Source: Streptomyces sp. R21 (GTDB lineage Bacteria > Actinomycetota > Actinomycetes > Streptomycetales > Streptomycetaceae). Taken from it: a stretch of 64,000 bases of DNA. Shown in pieces: positions 1 to 7,793 of this stretch. Position numbers and translations under genes: made by a program. Each line of letters opens with the position of its first letter. The stretch's first letter is position 1. The DNA lies in NCBI RefSeq assembly GCF_041051975.1, contig NZ_CP163435.1, positions 806,001 through 870,000 of the forward strand, given 5' to 3'. The notes beneath the pieces were generated by a model that was not told the origin of the DNA, did no database searches, and was given only the letters and a program-made list of their open reading frames with translations.

Positions 1-79
1 GCCGTTCGCGGGGGTCCAGGTCGGTGGTGAGCGTCTTGAGCGCAAGTTCGGCACGCACCGTTCTCGATCTGCGTCCCAT
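1..79 (-). CDS. N-terminal fragment of an unidentified protein, cut by the window edge
   Basis: A reverse-strand ATG at 79 opens a frame of 26 codons that runs off the left edge without a stop. It begins MGRRSRTVRAELALKTLTTD. A GAGGG stretch lies a few bases upstream of the ATG on that strand and could be a ribosome binding site. The gene would be divergent from ramC. Two AGA codons are unusual for this genome. I do not recognise the protein, and it may be spurious. Confidence 0.35.
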   Translation of the reverse strand, partial: MGRRSRTVRAELALKTLTTDLDPRER

Positions 80-352
80 AGCGCCCTCACTGACCACGTC
101 CGTCATTACAGCGCTTCCGGGACGCGCGCGCAGCCCCTGTGACCGTTCCGGGGCCGTGCGACCTGTGGTGACCCCGGCGCCCGGCCCGCAGGGCTCCGGG
201 GGCGACGCCCCCGCGCGGCACCGCGACGACTCGAAAGGGCCCGAACATGACTTTACGCGTGCGTTCCGCACGGTGATCTCGTGACAGTCGTGACTGTCCG
301 GGCCCGGGTGGGGCTGGAAGTCTCGGTGCCACCTGGCCGAGGGGGAATGGGC

Positions 353-2986
353 ATGGACGAGCGGTACGAGGTGTACGCGCTGGCGGACAGACACTTCTAC
401 GAGACGCCGGACCGGCTGTCCGGGAGCGAACGGAGCGCAGCGCCCTCGTACGAGACGGCCCGCCGTGAGGTGCCGGAGGGCTGGCACTCGGGGCGCATCG
501 GCGACTGGCTCACGCTGACCCCGCTCGACGCCGAGGGGAACGTCCGCCCCGGCCCCGCCCAGGGCTGGAAGATCCACGCCTCGGCCACCCGGCTCAACGC
601 CGAGAAGATCGCCGCGACCGTCTGGGACTACTGCGTGCCGCGGCAGATCCCCTTCAAGTTCGTGCCGGCTCCGCATCTGCTGCATCTGCGCAACACCAAG
701 TACGCGGCCCGCGACGCCAGCGGCAAGTTCGTGACCATCTATCCGGCCGACGAGGAGCACCTGCACACGGTGCTGCGTGAGCTGGGCGAGCTGCTGGACG
801 GTCTGGAGGGGCCGTACATCCTCACGGACCTGCGATGGAACGACGGACCGCTGTACGTCCGCTACGGCGCGTTCGCGCGCTCCTTCGTCGTCGACGAGCG
901 CGGCTCCCTGGTCCCGGCGGTCCGCGACGGCGCGGGCAAGCTGGTGCCGGACCGCCGGCAGCCCTCCTTCCAGGTGCCCGACTGGGTGACGCTGCCCGCC
1001 TTCCTCGCACCGCAGCTCGCGGCGCGCAACACGACGACGGTCGGCGATCTGCCGTACCGCATCGAGAAGGCGCTGCACTTCTCAAACGGCGGCGGGGTGT
1101 ACCGGGGCACCGACACCCGCGACGGACGCAAGGTGGTCCTCAAGGAGGGCCGGCCGCACGCGGGCCTCGCCTCGGACGGCGCCGACGCGATCGCCCGGCT
1201 GGAGCGGGAGAAGGACGCCCTGGAGCGGCTGGCGGGGATCGGTGTCGTACCCGAGGTGCGGGACTGGTTCGCGCTCGGCGAGCACCGCTTCCTCGTCATG
1301 GACTTCCTGGAGGGCCGCCCCCTCAACTCGTTCCTCGCCGAACGGCATCCGCTGCTCACGCCCGAACCGGATCCGGATGCGGTCGCCGCGTTCACGGCGT
1401 GGGCGCTGCGCATCCACCGCAGGGTCGAGGAGGCGGTGGAGGCCGTGCACGCGCGTGGGGTCGTCTTCAACGACCTGCACGTCTTCAACATCATGGTCGC
1501 GCCCGACGAGGAGTCGGTCTCCCTGCTCGACTTCGAGGCCGCGGCGCCCGTCGAGGAGAACGGCCGCCAGGTAGTCGCCCATCCGGGCTTCTTCGCGCCG
1601 CCGGACCGGACGGGGCCGGCCGTCGACCGCTACGCCCTCGCGTGTCTGCGGCTGGCGATGTTCATGCCGGTCACCACGCTGTTCGTGGTGGACCGCGGCA
1701 AGGCCGCGCATCTGGCCGAGGTCATCTCGGGGCAGTTCCCCGATGTGCCGCGGCGGTTCCTGGACGAGGCGGTCGCCGAGATCACTCGGGACTTCCCCGT
1801 CGCCGGCGCGACAGCGGCCCCTTCGGCTGCTTCGGCCCCTTCGGCAGCTCCGGCCGCTGCGCCGTTCGCCTCGCTCGCCGAACCCGGTGACTGGCCCTAC
1901 AGCCGCGACTCGATGGTCAAGGCGATCCTGGCCTCGGCCACGCCCGAGCGGGATGACCGGCTCTTCCCCGGTGACATCACCCAGTTCTCCGACGGCGGCG
2001 GGCTCGGCATCGCGCACGGAGCCGCGGGGGTGCTGTACGCCCTGGCCGAGACCGGGGCCGAGCGCTACGAGGACGGCGAGCGCTGGCTGCTGGAGCACAC
2101 CGCTCCGGTGCCCGTGGGCACGCCGCTGGGCCTCTACGACGGGCTCGCGGGCGTCGCCTACGTCCTGGAGCGGCTCGGGCACCGGCAGCGTGCCCTCGAC
2201 CTGATCGACGGCATTCTCAAGGAGGGGTGGCAGCGGCTCGCCTCCGACCTGCGGGGTGGCCTCGCCGGACTCGGGCTGGTCCTCGCGGACCTGGCGCGCA
2301 CGACCGGCGAGAAGGAGCTCGGCGAGCGGGCTGCGGAGGCCGCCGGGCTGCTCGTCCAACGGTTCGCCGAGCCGCAGCCCGCCTCCGCCCGGCGGCGCGC
2401 GGGGCTGCTGCGGGGTGCGAGCGGGCCGGCGCTGTTCCTGCTCCGGCAGTACGAGGCCACCGGTGAGCCCGCGCTGCTGACGGCGGCCGCCGAGGCGCTG
2501 CGCCGTGACCTGGACCGCTGTGTCGTGCAGAAGGGCGGCGGCCTGGAGGTCGACGAGGGCTGGCGGACCCTGCCGTATCTCGGCGACGGGAGCGCCGGCC
2601 TGGGCATGGTGATCGACGACTTCCTCGCGCTCACCGGCGGCGACGGCGCCGACTTCGAGAAGGCCCGCACAGGCATCCTCACCGCCGCGACCTCACGCTT
2701 CTACGTGCAACCCGGTCTCTTCCAGGGCCGGGCCGGCATGATCCTGCACCTCAGCCGTACGACCACCCCGGGCGCCACTCCGCGGCGGCTGGCCGACCAG
2801 GTCTCCGCGCTCGGCTGGTTCGCGATGCCGTACCAGGGCCAACTGGCCTTCCCCGGGCACCAGATGATGCGGCTCTCCATGGACCTCGCCACCGGAACGG
2901 CAGGGTGTCTGCTCGCGCTCGGCGCGGCCCTCGACAGCGAGGTACCGGCCCAACTGCCGTTCCTGCCGCCGCTTCGGCGGCCCTGA
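353..2986 (+). CDS. ramC: RamC/AmfT-type class III lanthipeptide synthetase
   Basis: Trifunctional synthetase expected to phosphorylate and dehydrate Ser residues of the RamS precursor and cyclise them to (methyl)lanthionine or labionin. Domain order over about 877 residues: N-terminal lyase-like region (about 1-215), Ser/Thr kinase-like domain (about 230-480) with the VVLKEG lysine near 259, a catalytic-loop-like FNDLHVFNIM near 372 and DFE near 390, an Ala/Ser/Pro linker near 490-510, and a LanC-like alpha-toroid with repeated GxxG segments. I see no Cys/Cys-His zinc set in the cyclase part, as is usual for class III enzymes. The open frame continues upstream to a GTG at 281. I prefer the ATG at 353 because GAGGGGG lies 7-8 bases before it and MDERYEVYALADRHFYE matches how family members begin. 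First gene of the ramCSAB run. Confidence 0.93.
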   Translation: MDERYEVYALADRHFYETPDRLSGSERSAAPSYETARREVPEGWHSGRIGDWLTLTPLDAEGNVRPGPAQGWKIHASATRLNAEKIAATVWDYCVPRQIPFKFVPAPHLLHLRNTKYAARDASGKFVTIYPADEEHLHTVLRELGELLDGLEGPYILTDLRWNDGPLYVRYGAFARSFVVDERGSLVPAVRDGAGKLVPDRRQPSFQVPDWVTLPAFLAPQLAARNTTTVGDLPYRIEKALHFSNGGGVYRGTDTRDGRKVVLKEGRPHAGLASDGADAIARLEREKDALERLAGIGVVPEVRDWFALGEHRFLVMDFLEGRPLNSFLAERHPLLTPEPDPDAVAAFTAWALRIHRRVEEAVEAVHARGVVFNDLHVFNIMVAPDEESVSLLDFEAAAPVEENGRQVVAHPGFFAPPDRTGPAVDRYALACLRLAMFMPVTTLFVVDRGKAAHLAEVISGQFPDVPRRFLDEAVAEITRDFPVAGATAAPSAASAPSAAPAAAPFASLAEPGDWPYSRDSMVKAILASATPERDDRLFPGDITQFSDGGGLGIAHGAAGVLYALAETGAERYEDGERWLLEHTAPVPVGTPLGLYDGLAGVAYVLERLGHRQRALDLIDGILKEGWQRLASDLRGGLAGLGLVLADLARTTGEKELGERAAEAAGLLVQRFAEPQPASARRRAGLLRGASGPALFLLRQYEATGEPALLTAAAEALRRDLDRCVVQKGGGLEVDEGWRTLPYLGDGSAGLGMVIDDFLALTGGDGADFEKARTGILTAATSRFYVQPGLFQGRAGMILHLSRTTTPGATPRRLADQVSALGWFAMPYQGQLAFPGHQMMRLSMDLATGTAGCLLALGAALDSEVPAQLPFLPPLRRP

Positions 2987-3050
2987 TACGCGGCTCCGCA
3001 CGACGGAGTCGTGACACAACACCCCGTCCCCACCTAGGAAAGGACACGAG

Positions 3051-3170
3051 ATGGCACTCCTCGACCTGCAGACGATGGAAGCCGACGAGATGGGCGGTGG
3101 CGGCGGTGGCGCCAGCACACTGAGCCTGCTCTCCTGCATCTCCGCGGCGAGCCTTCTGCTCTGTCTCTGA
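3051..3170 (+). CDS. ramS: RamS/AmfS-like class III lanthipeptide precursor (39 aa)
   Basis: Short gene between ramC and ramA, preceded by AGGAAAGGA 6-7 bases before the ATG. The leader starts MALLDLQTMEADEM, very like the AmfS/RamS leader (LLDLQ is the motif recognised by class III synthetases). It is followed by six glycines at residues 15-20. The C-terminal core STLSLLSCISAASLLLCL (residues 22-39) contains two Ser-x2-Ser-x3-Cys motifs, STLSLLSC and SAASLLLC, the pattern turned into two rings in SapB. The product is expected to be a hydrophobic two-ring surfactant peptide needed for aerial hyphae. Compared with SapB the core is shorter and the leader more glycine-rich. Confidence 0.93.
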   Translation: MALLDLQTMEADEMGGGGGGASTLSLLSCISAASLLLCL

Positions 3171-3191
3171 CGGCACCGAGCCGGCACGGCT

Positions 3192-3230
3192 CCGGGCGGT
3201 TCCTTCCCTTCGTGGGAAGGAACCGCCCGG
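3192..3230 (+). terminator. Perfect 17-bp hairpin between ramS and ramA
   Basis: Arms at 3192-3208 and 3214-3230 are perfectly complementary around a TTCGT loop. Only a short GGTTC follows, not a T-run. The position, directly after the precursor gene and before the exporter genes, suggests partial termination or 3' end protection, giving more ramS than ramAB mRNA. Confidence 0.8.
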
Positions 3231-3276
3231 GGTTCTTCACCGTGCCGGGGACAGGGATACGAGGTGCCGCCGCCGC

Positions 3277-5073
3277 ATGACGACTCCTGCCGACACGACG
3301 ACTTCCGCTCCCGACGCGCCCACAGTCACCGCGCCCTCCCGCGCCTCGGGCGCGCTGCTGCGGGCGGCCACCCGGCACAGCGGAGTCCGCTGCCTCGCCC
3401 TGGGCCTCGCCACCACGGCCGCGACGGCGGCGGGCCTGCTCCTGCCGGCCGCCCTGGGCCGGGCCCTCGACCTCCTGCTGACGGATCCCGGCGGGGCGCC
3501 GGCCACGCGCTGGGTGCTGTGGTGCACCGGCCTCGTCCTGCTGCTGGCCGTGCTCGACGCCTGCGAGACCGTACTCGGCGGGACCACGAACGCGCGGGCC
3601 ACGGCGTGGCTGCGTGAGCGCCTGGCCGGGCATGTCCTGGCGGTGGGGCCACGGGCCGTGACCCGGTTCGGCTCCGGTGAGCTGGTGGCCCGGCTGGTCG
3701 GCAACGCGGCGCAGGCGGGGACCGCGCCCGCCGCGTTCGCGGCGCTCCTCTCAGCGATCGCCGCGCCGGTCGGCGCCGTGGTGGCGCTCGCGCTGATCGA
3801 TCCCTGGCTGGCAGCGGTGTTCCTCGGCGGGGCTCCGGTGCTCACGCTGCTGCTGCGTGCCTTCGCTCGCGACTCCTCGCAGTGCGTGGCGCGCTACCAG
3901 GAGGTGCAGGGGCGGATCGCGGGCGGTCTGGCGGAGGCGATCGGCGGATTCCGTACGATCGCGGCCGGCGGCACCGCCGACAAGGAGGTCGCGCGCGTTC
4001 TGCGGCCGCTTCCCGAACTCTCCCGCGAGGGCCACCGCATGTGGCGTGTCCAGGGGCGCGCCGCCGCCCAGGCCGTCGCCGTGGCGCCACTGCTGCACCT
4101 GGGCGTCCTCGCCGTGGCGGGCATCCTGCTCGTCCACCACCGGTTGTCGGTCGGCGACCTGCTCGCGGCGTCCCGTTACGCGGTCCTCGCGAGCGGTGTC
4201 GGCGTCCTGGTCGGTCACATCTCGGGGCTCGTCCGGGCGCGAGTGGCGGCCCGGCGGCTGGGCGAGGTCCTCGACGAGCCCGCGACCGACCACGGGACAC
4301 GCCGACTGCCGCCCGGCCAAGGAGCGTTGGAGCTGCGCGGCGTGATCGCCCGGCGCGGCACACGCACCGTGCTGGACGGAGTCGACCTGGTCGTCCCCGG
4401 CGGAACCACCCTTGCCGTAGTGGGCCGTTCGGGCGCCGGCAAGTCGGTCCTCGCGGCGCTCGCCGGGCGGCTGGCCGACCCCGACGGTGGCGACGTGCTC
4501 CTCGACGGAGTGCCCCTGCGCGAGTTGGACCACGATGAGCTGCGCCGTGCGGTCGGGTACGCCTTCGAACGGCCCGCACTGCTCGGCGGGAGCATCGCGA
4601 ACACGATCGGCTTCGGCGTCGCGTCGCCGCCGGCCCCGCGGATCAGGGAGGCCGCCCGCACGGCGTGCGCGGACACCTTCGTGCGCCGGCTGCCCGAGGG
4701 ATACGCCACCGCCTGCGCCGACGCCCCGCTCTCCGGCGGCGAGTCCCAACGCCTTGGTCTCGCCCGGGCGTTCGCGCACGGCGGTCGGCTCCTCATCCTC
4801 GACGACGCCCTCTCCAGCCTCGACACCGTCACCGAGCACCACATCGCACAGGCCCTCTTCCGCCGCACCCCCGGCAGCAGCCGCCTGATCGTCGCGCACC
4901 GGGCCTCCACGGCGGCCCGGGCGGACGCGGTGGCCTGGCTGGACGAGGGACGGGTACGGGCGCTGGGCCCGCACGCCGAGCTGTGGCGGATACCGGCGTA
5001 CCGGGAAGTGTTCGGGGCTGGGGACACCGAGCAGCAGGACGGCGGTCCGGCACCGGCGGGCGGGGGCTCATGA
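3277..5073 (+). CDS. ramA: RamA-type ABC exporter half-transporter
   Basis: 598-residue fused membrane and ATPase half-transporter. The N-terminal half holds about six hydrophobic segments (residues about 30-320). The nucleotide-binding domain has Walker A GRSGAGKS at 383-390, signature LSGGESQR near 485 and Walker B LLILDDALSS near 505. It is expected to pair with RamB to export the mature lanthipeptide. Its stop overlaps the ramB start in an ATGA, indicating translational coupling. The start at 3277 follows the ramS hairpin by 46 bases and has GAGG-like sequence upstream. Confidence 0.9.
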   Translation: MTTPADTTTSAPDAPTVTAPSRASGALLRAATRHSGVRCLALGLATTAATAAGLLLPAALGRALDLLLTDPGGAPATRWVLWCTGLVLLLAVLDACETVLGGTTNARATAWLRERLAGHVLAVGPRAVTRFGSGELVARLVGNAAQAGTAPAAFAALLSAIAAPVGAVVALALIDPWLAAVFLGGAPVLTLLLRAFARDSSQCVARYQEVQGRIAGGLAEAIGGFRTIAAGGTADKEVARVLRPLPELSREGHRMWRVQGRAAAQAVAVAPLLHLGVLAVAGILLVHHRLSVGDLLAASRYAVLASGVGVLVGHISGLVRARVAARRLGEVLDEPATDHGTRRLPPGQGALELRGVIARRGTRTVLDGVDLVVPGGTTLAVVGRSGAGKSVLAALAGRLADPDGGDVLLDGVPLRELDHDELRRAVGYAFERPALLGGSIANTIGFGVASPPAPRIREAARTACADTFVRRLPEGYATACADAPLSGGESQRLGLARAFAHGGRLLILDDALSSLDTVTEHHIAQALFRRTPGSSRLIVAHRASTAARADAVAWLDEGRVRALGPHAELWRIPAYREVFGAGDTEQQDGGPAPAGGGS

Positions 5074-7028
5074 CGGGGAAGCAGCGGCCCATGACGGGCG
5101 GTTTCGGCGATGTGCGTGGGCGCGGCCTGCGGTTTCTGCGCGAGCGGTGGCCGGTGGTCGTCCGGCTGGCCGCGTGGTCGGTGCTGGAGACGGGGCAGAC
5201 GTTCCTGATGGGGTACGCGCTGGCACGGGCCCTGGACAAGGGGTTCCTGAGCGGACGGACCCACGTCGGCCTCGGGTGGCTCGGGGTCGCCGCGCTCGCC
5301 GTGATCGTCGGGGCGTACGGCACGGGGCGGGTGTACGGGGCCGTCGCGGCGCTGGTCGAGCCGTTGCGCGACCGGCTGGTGCGACACGTGGTGGAGCGCG
5401 GGGTGCGGGAGGCGGACAGCGGGGCGCTGTCCGGGCTCACCCAGCAGGTGGAGATCGCGCGGGACACCTTCGCCGGGCTGGTGATGGTCTCGCGCGCGTT
5501 CCTCTTCACCTCCGTGGGCGCCCTGGTCGGGCTGTTCTCCCTCGACCCGTTGCTGCTGCTCGTGGTCGCTCCGCCGCTCGCCGCCGGGGTCGCCCTCTTC
5601 GCCGCGACGCTGCGCCCGCTGGCCCGCCGCCAGGAGAAGTTCCTGGTGACCGACGAGGAGATCGCCGCCCAACTGGGCGCCGTCTGCCCGGGGTTGCGGG
5701 ACATCACCGCGGCCGGCGCGGAGGAGCCGGTCGCCGCCGACCTGGGCGAGCGCATCGACGCCGAGCTGCGCGCCGCGCGGTCGCTGGCCCGCTGGGGCGT
5801 CCCGCGCGTCGCCTCCCTCGCCGTCGGCGGCCAGCTCCCGATCGTCCTGCTGCTCGCCGCCGCCCCGTGGCTGCTGCGCCGCGGTGTCACTCCGGGCGCC
5901 CTGGTCGGCGCCCTCGCCTACGTCACCCAGTCCCTGCTTCCCGCCCTGCAGAACCTGGTCCACGGCCTGGGCACGAGCGGCTCCCGCCTCCTGGTCGTGC
6001 TGCGCCGCCTCGCGCCCGAAGCGGCTTCGGAGGAGTCGGCCGGGGCACGCACGATCGATGTGTCCGCCGATGCCGATACGGCTGCCGATGCGGCGTCCAG
6101 CGGCCCCGAAGCCCCCGTGCGGCGCGCCGCCCCGGCCCCCCGCCCCCCGGCGATCGCCCTCTCCTCGCTCACCTTCGCCTACGGCCCCACCAGTGATCCG
6201 GTCATCAAGGACCTCAGCCTCACCGTCCCGCAGGGCACACACCTCGCGGTCGTGGGCCCCAGCGGCATCGGGAAGTCCACCCTCGCGGGTCTGGTCGCCG
6301 GACTGCTGGAGCCGCGGCACGGAACCGTCCGGTTGTGCGGACATCCGGTGCCAGGGCGCACATCCTCCACCCATCGCGTCCTCATCCCGCAGGAGGCGTA
6401 CGTCTTCAGCGGATCCCTCGAAGAAAACCTCGGTCAACTACGGCCGGATCCCGTGCCCGAGGCGGAACTGCTGGCCGCGGCGGAGGCGGTCGGGCTCGCC
6501 CCACTGCTGCACGAGTGGGGCGGGCCGGCAGCCCGGATCGACCCGGCGACGCTGTCGGCGGGCGAACGCCAGCTGATCGCGCTGACCCGCGCCCACCTGT
6601 CGTACGCGCCGGTCGTGCTGCTGGACGAGGCGACCTGTCACCTGGACGCGGTGGCCGAGGAGCGGGCGGAGCGCGCCTTCGTCGACCGGCCCGGCACCAC
6701 GCTCGTCGTCGTCGCCCATCGCATCAGCTCGGCCCGCCGTGCCGACCACGTCCTCGTCATGGACGGCCGCCACGCCGAGTACGGCGACCACGACGAGCTG
6801 ACCCGTCGCTCGCCGCTCTACCGCGACCTGGTCGGCACCTGGTCCCCCGAGGTCAGGGCCGCGAGGTCATACCCATCCCTCACCCTGGGAGATGCGGATG
6901 GCGTCGATGCGGTTGCGCGCCCCGGTCTTCCGGGTGATGGCCGCCATGTAGTTGCGTACCGTCCCGTGGGACAGATGGAGACTTCCGGCGATCTCCGCGA
7001 CGGAGGCACCCTCGGCGGCAAGGGATAA
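5070..7028 (+). CDS. ramB: RamB-type ABC exporter half-transporter
   Basis: Second half-transporter of the SapB-type exporter, 652 residues. Hydrophobic segments occupy about residues 20-310. The ATPase domain has Walker A GPSGIGKS near 397, a degenerate signature LSAGERQL near 498 and Walker B VVLLDEATC near 517. The start ATG at 5070 overlaps the ramA stop. An open frame beginning further upstream in the same phase is read-through of ramA in another frame. The last roughly 54 codons (from about 6867) overlap ramR on the opposite strand and look like non-homologous tail rather than ABC sequence. The stop TAA at 7026-7028 is the complement of a TTA codon in ramR. Confidence 0.9.
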   Translation: MTGKQRPMTGGFGDVRGRGLRFLRERWPVVVRLAAWSVLETGQTFLMGYALARALDKGFLSGRTHVGLGWLGVAALAVIVGAYGTGRVYGAVAALVEPLRDRLVRHVVERGVREADSGALSGLTQQVEIARDTFAGLVMVSRAFLFTSVGALVGLFSLDPLLLLVVAPPLAAGVALFAATLRPLARRQEKFLVTDEEIAAQLGAVCPGLRDITAAGAEEPVAADLGERIDAELRAARSLARWGVPRVASLAVGGQLPIVLLLAAAPWLLRRGVTPGALVGALAYVTQSLLPALQNLVHGLGTSGSRLLVVLRRLAPEAASEESAGARTIDVSADADTAADAASSGPEAPVRRAAPAPRPPAIALSSLTFAYGPTSDPVIKDLSLTVPQGTHLAVVGPSGIGKSTLAGLVAGLLEPRHGTVRLCGHPVPGRTSSTHRVLIPQEAYVFSGSLEENLGQLRPDPVPEAELLAAAEAVGLAPLLHEWGGPAARIDPATLSAGERQLIALTRAHLSYAPVVLLDEATCHLDAVAEERAERAFVDRPGTTLVVVAHRISSARRADHVLVMDGRHAEYGDHDELTRRSPLYRDLVGTWSPEVRAARSYPSLTLGDADGVDAVARPGLPGDGRHVVAYRPVGQMETSGDLRDGGTLGGKG

Positions 7029-7475
7029 CACGCTCAGCTCGCGCCGGGTCAGCGGCATCTCGGCGGCCTTGAGGAAGCCGAAGCCGAGCGAGTCGTCGAC
7101 GTAACGTTTCCCCGCGGCGACCTGGCGGATGCCGGACACCAGCCGGTCCGGCGAACCTTCCTTGGCGACGTACCCGAGCGCGCCGGCCTCCGCGGCCCGT
7201 CTGAGCAGCCCGGGCCGGTTCGCGCCGGCCAGCACGAGGAGCCGCGGAACCGCGGGATCCGGGCGCCTGGCGCAGAGATCGGCGAGCGGTGGGAGCCCGT
7301 AGGGGTCCGCGCATTCCAGGTCCGCCGCGCAGACGTCCGGCCGTACCGTACGCACCTGCGGAGACGCGCTGCGCCAGGGTGCGTCGAACACCCTGAAGTC
7401 GGGTTCACGGCGTAACCACTCCGCCAACGCCAACCGCACCAGACATTCGTCGTGCACCAGAAGTACCCGGATCAC
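6867..7475 (-). CDS. ramR: RamR/AmfR-type response regulator, activator of the ram operon
   Basis: 202 residues: N-terminal receiver domain (about 1-120) and C-terminal LuxR/NarL helix-turn-helix (TRRELSVLSLAAEGASVAEI onward, about 142-195). The acidic pocket is altered: the usual DD is HD at residues 8-9. VAKEG near 104 holds the conserved receiver lysine. RamR/AmfR are orphan regulators that switch on ramCSAB. Codons 21 (7413-7415) and 150 (7026-7028) are TTA, the leucine codon read by the developmental tRNA encoded by bldA. Convergent with ramB and overlapping its 3' end by 162 bp. Confidence 0.9.
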   Translation of the reverse strand: MIRVLLVHDECLVRLALAEWLRREPDFRVFDAPWRSASPQVRTVRPDVCAADLECADPYGLPPLADLCARRPDPAVPRLLVLAGANRPGLLRRAAEAGALGYVAKEGSPDRLVSGIRQVAAGKRYVDDSLGFGFLKAAEMPLTRRELSVLSLAAEGASVAEIAGSLHLSHGTVRNYMAAITRKTGARNRIDAIRISQGEGWV

Positions 7476-7793
7476 GTCTGCCCCTCAACTCGCCGCTAGC
7501 CGGTGTTTCCGTCACTTGCCGATTGCCGGTATCCCCGACATCAGCGACTGCCCATTGTTTGGCGCATGTCACCGTTCCGGTGCGCGAAGAACCGGCCAAG
7601 AGGGGGCGTGGGGGCGCACGGGGAGCGCCCCCGGTCCCCTTCGCGCTTCGACACGCGAGGCATGACTTCGGGTCGACGGGGTAAACACCCGCCTCGCCCG
7701 TCGCCGCCCTCGCTCGCCGTGCAGGAAGGGCCACCAGGAGAGAGCCTTGACCCCTGGGACTGGTCGCGAGGCCCTTGCGAGGAGGTGGTCGGC
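7476..7793. other. Divergent intergenic region between ramR and the SpoIIE-like gene
   Basis: 318 bases between two divergent starts. It contains an AdpA-like box (listed separately), no recognisable RNA gene, and no convincing short gene. The large open frame of the phosphatase extends through it, but no ribosome binding site supports a start earlier than 7794. Confidence 0.6.
7589..7598 (-). promoter_or_regulatory. Candidate AdpA-binding site upstream of ramR
   Basis: Reverse-strand TGGCCGGTTC matches the AdpA consensus TGGCSNGWWY at every position. It lies 114 bases upstream of the ramR start. In S. griseus the ramR orthologue amfR is a known AdpA target, so the location is plausible. The motif is degenerate, so a chance match cannot be excluded. 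Confidence 0.45.

Noticed and set aside
281-352. Earlier GTG start for ramC at 281
   Set aside because: The extra 24 codons have no ribosome site, the encoded sequence is not family-like, and the ATG at 353 has a well-placed GAGGGGG.
4215-6437. 740-codon open frame on the reverse strand
   Set aside because: Lies antisense to ramA and ramB, is rich in Arg/Gly/Gln as shadow frames of GC-rich genes are, and shows no domain motif.
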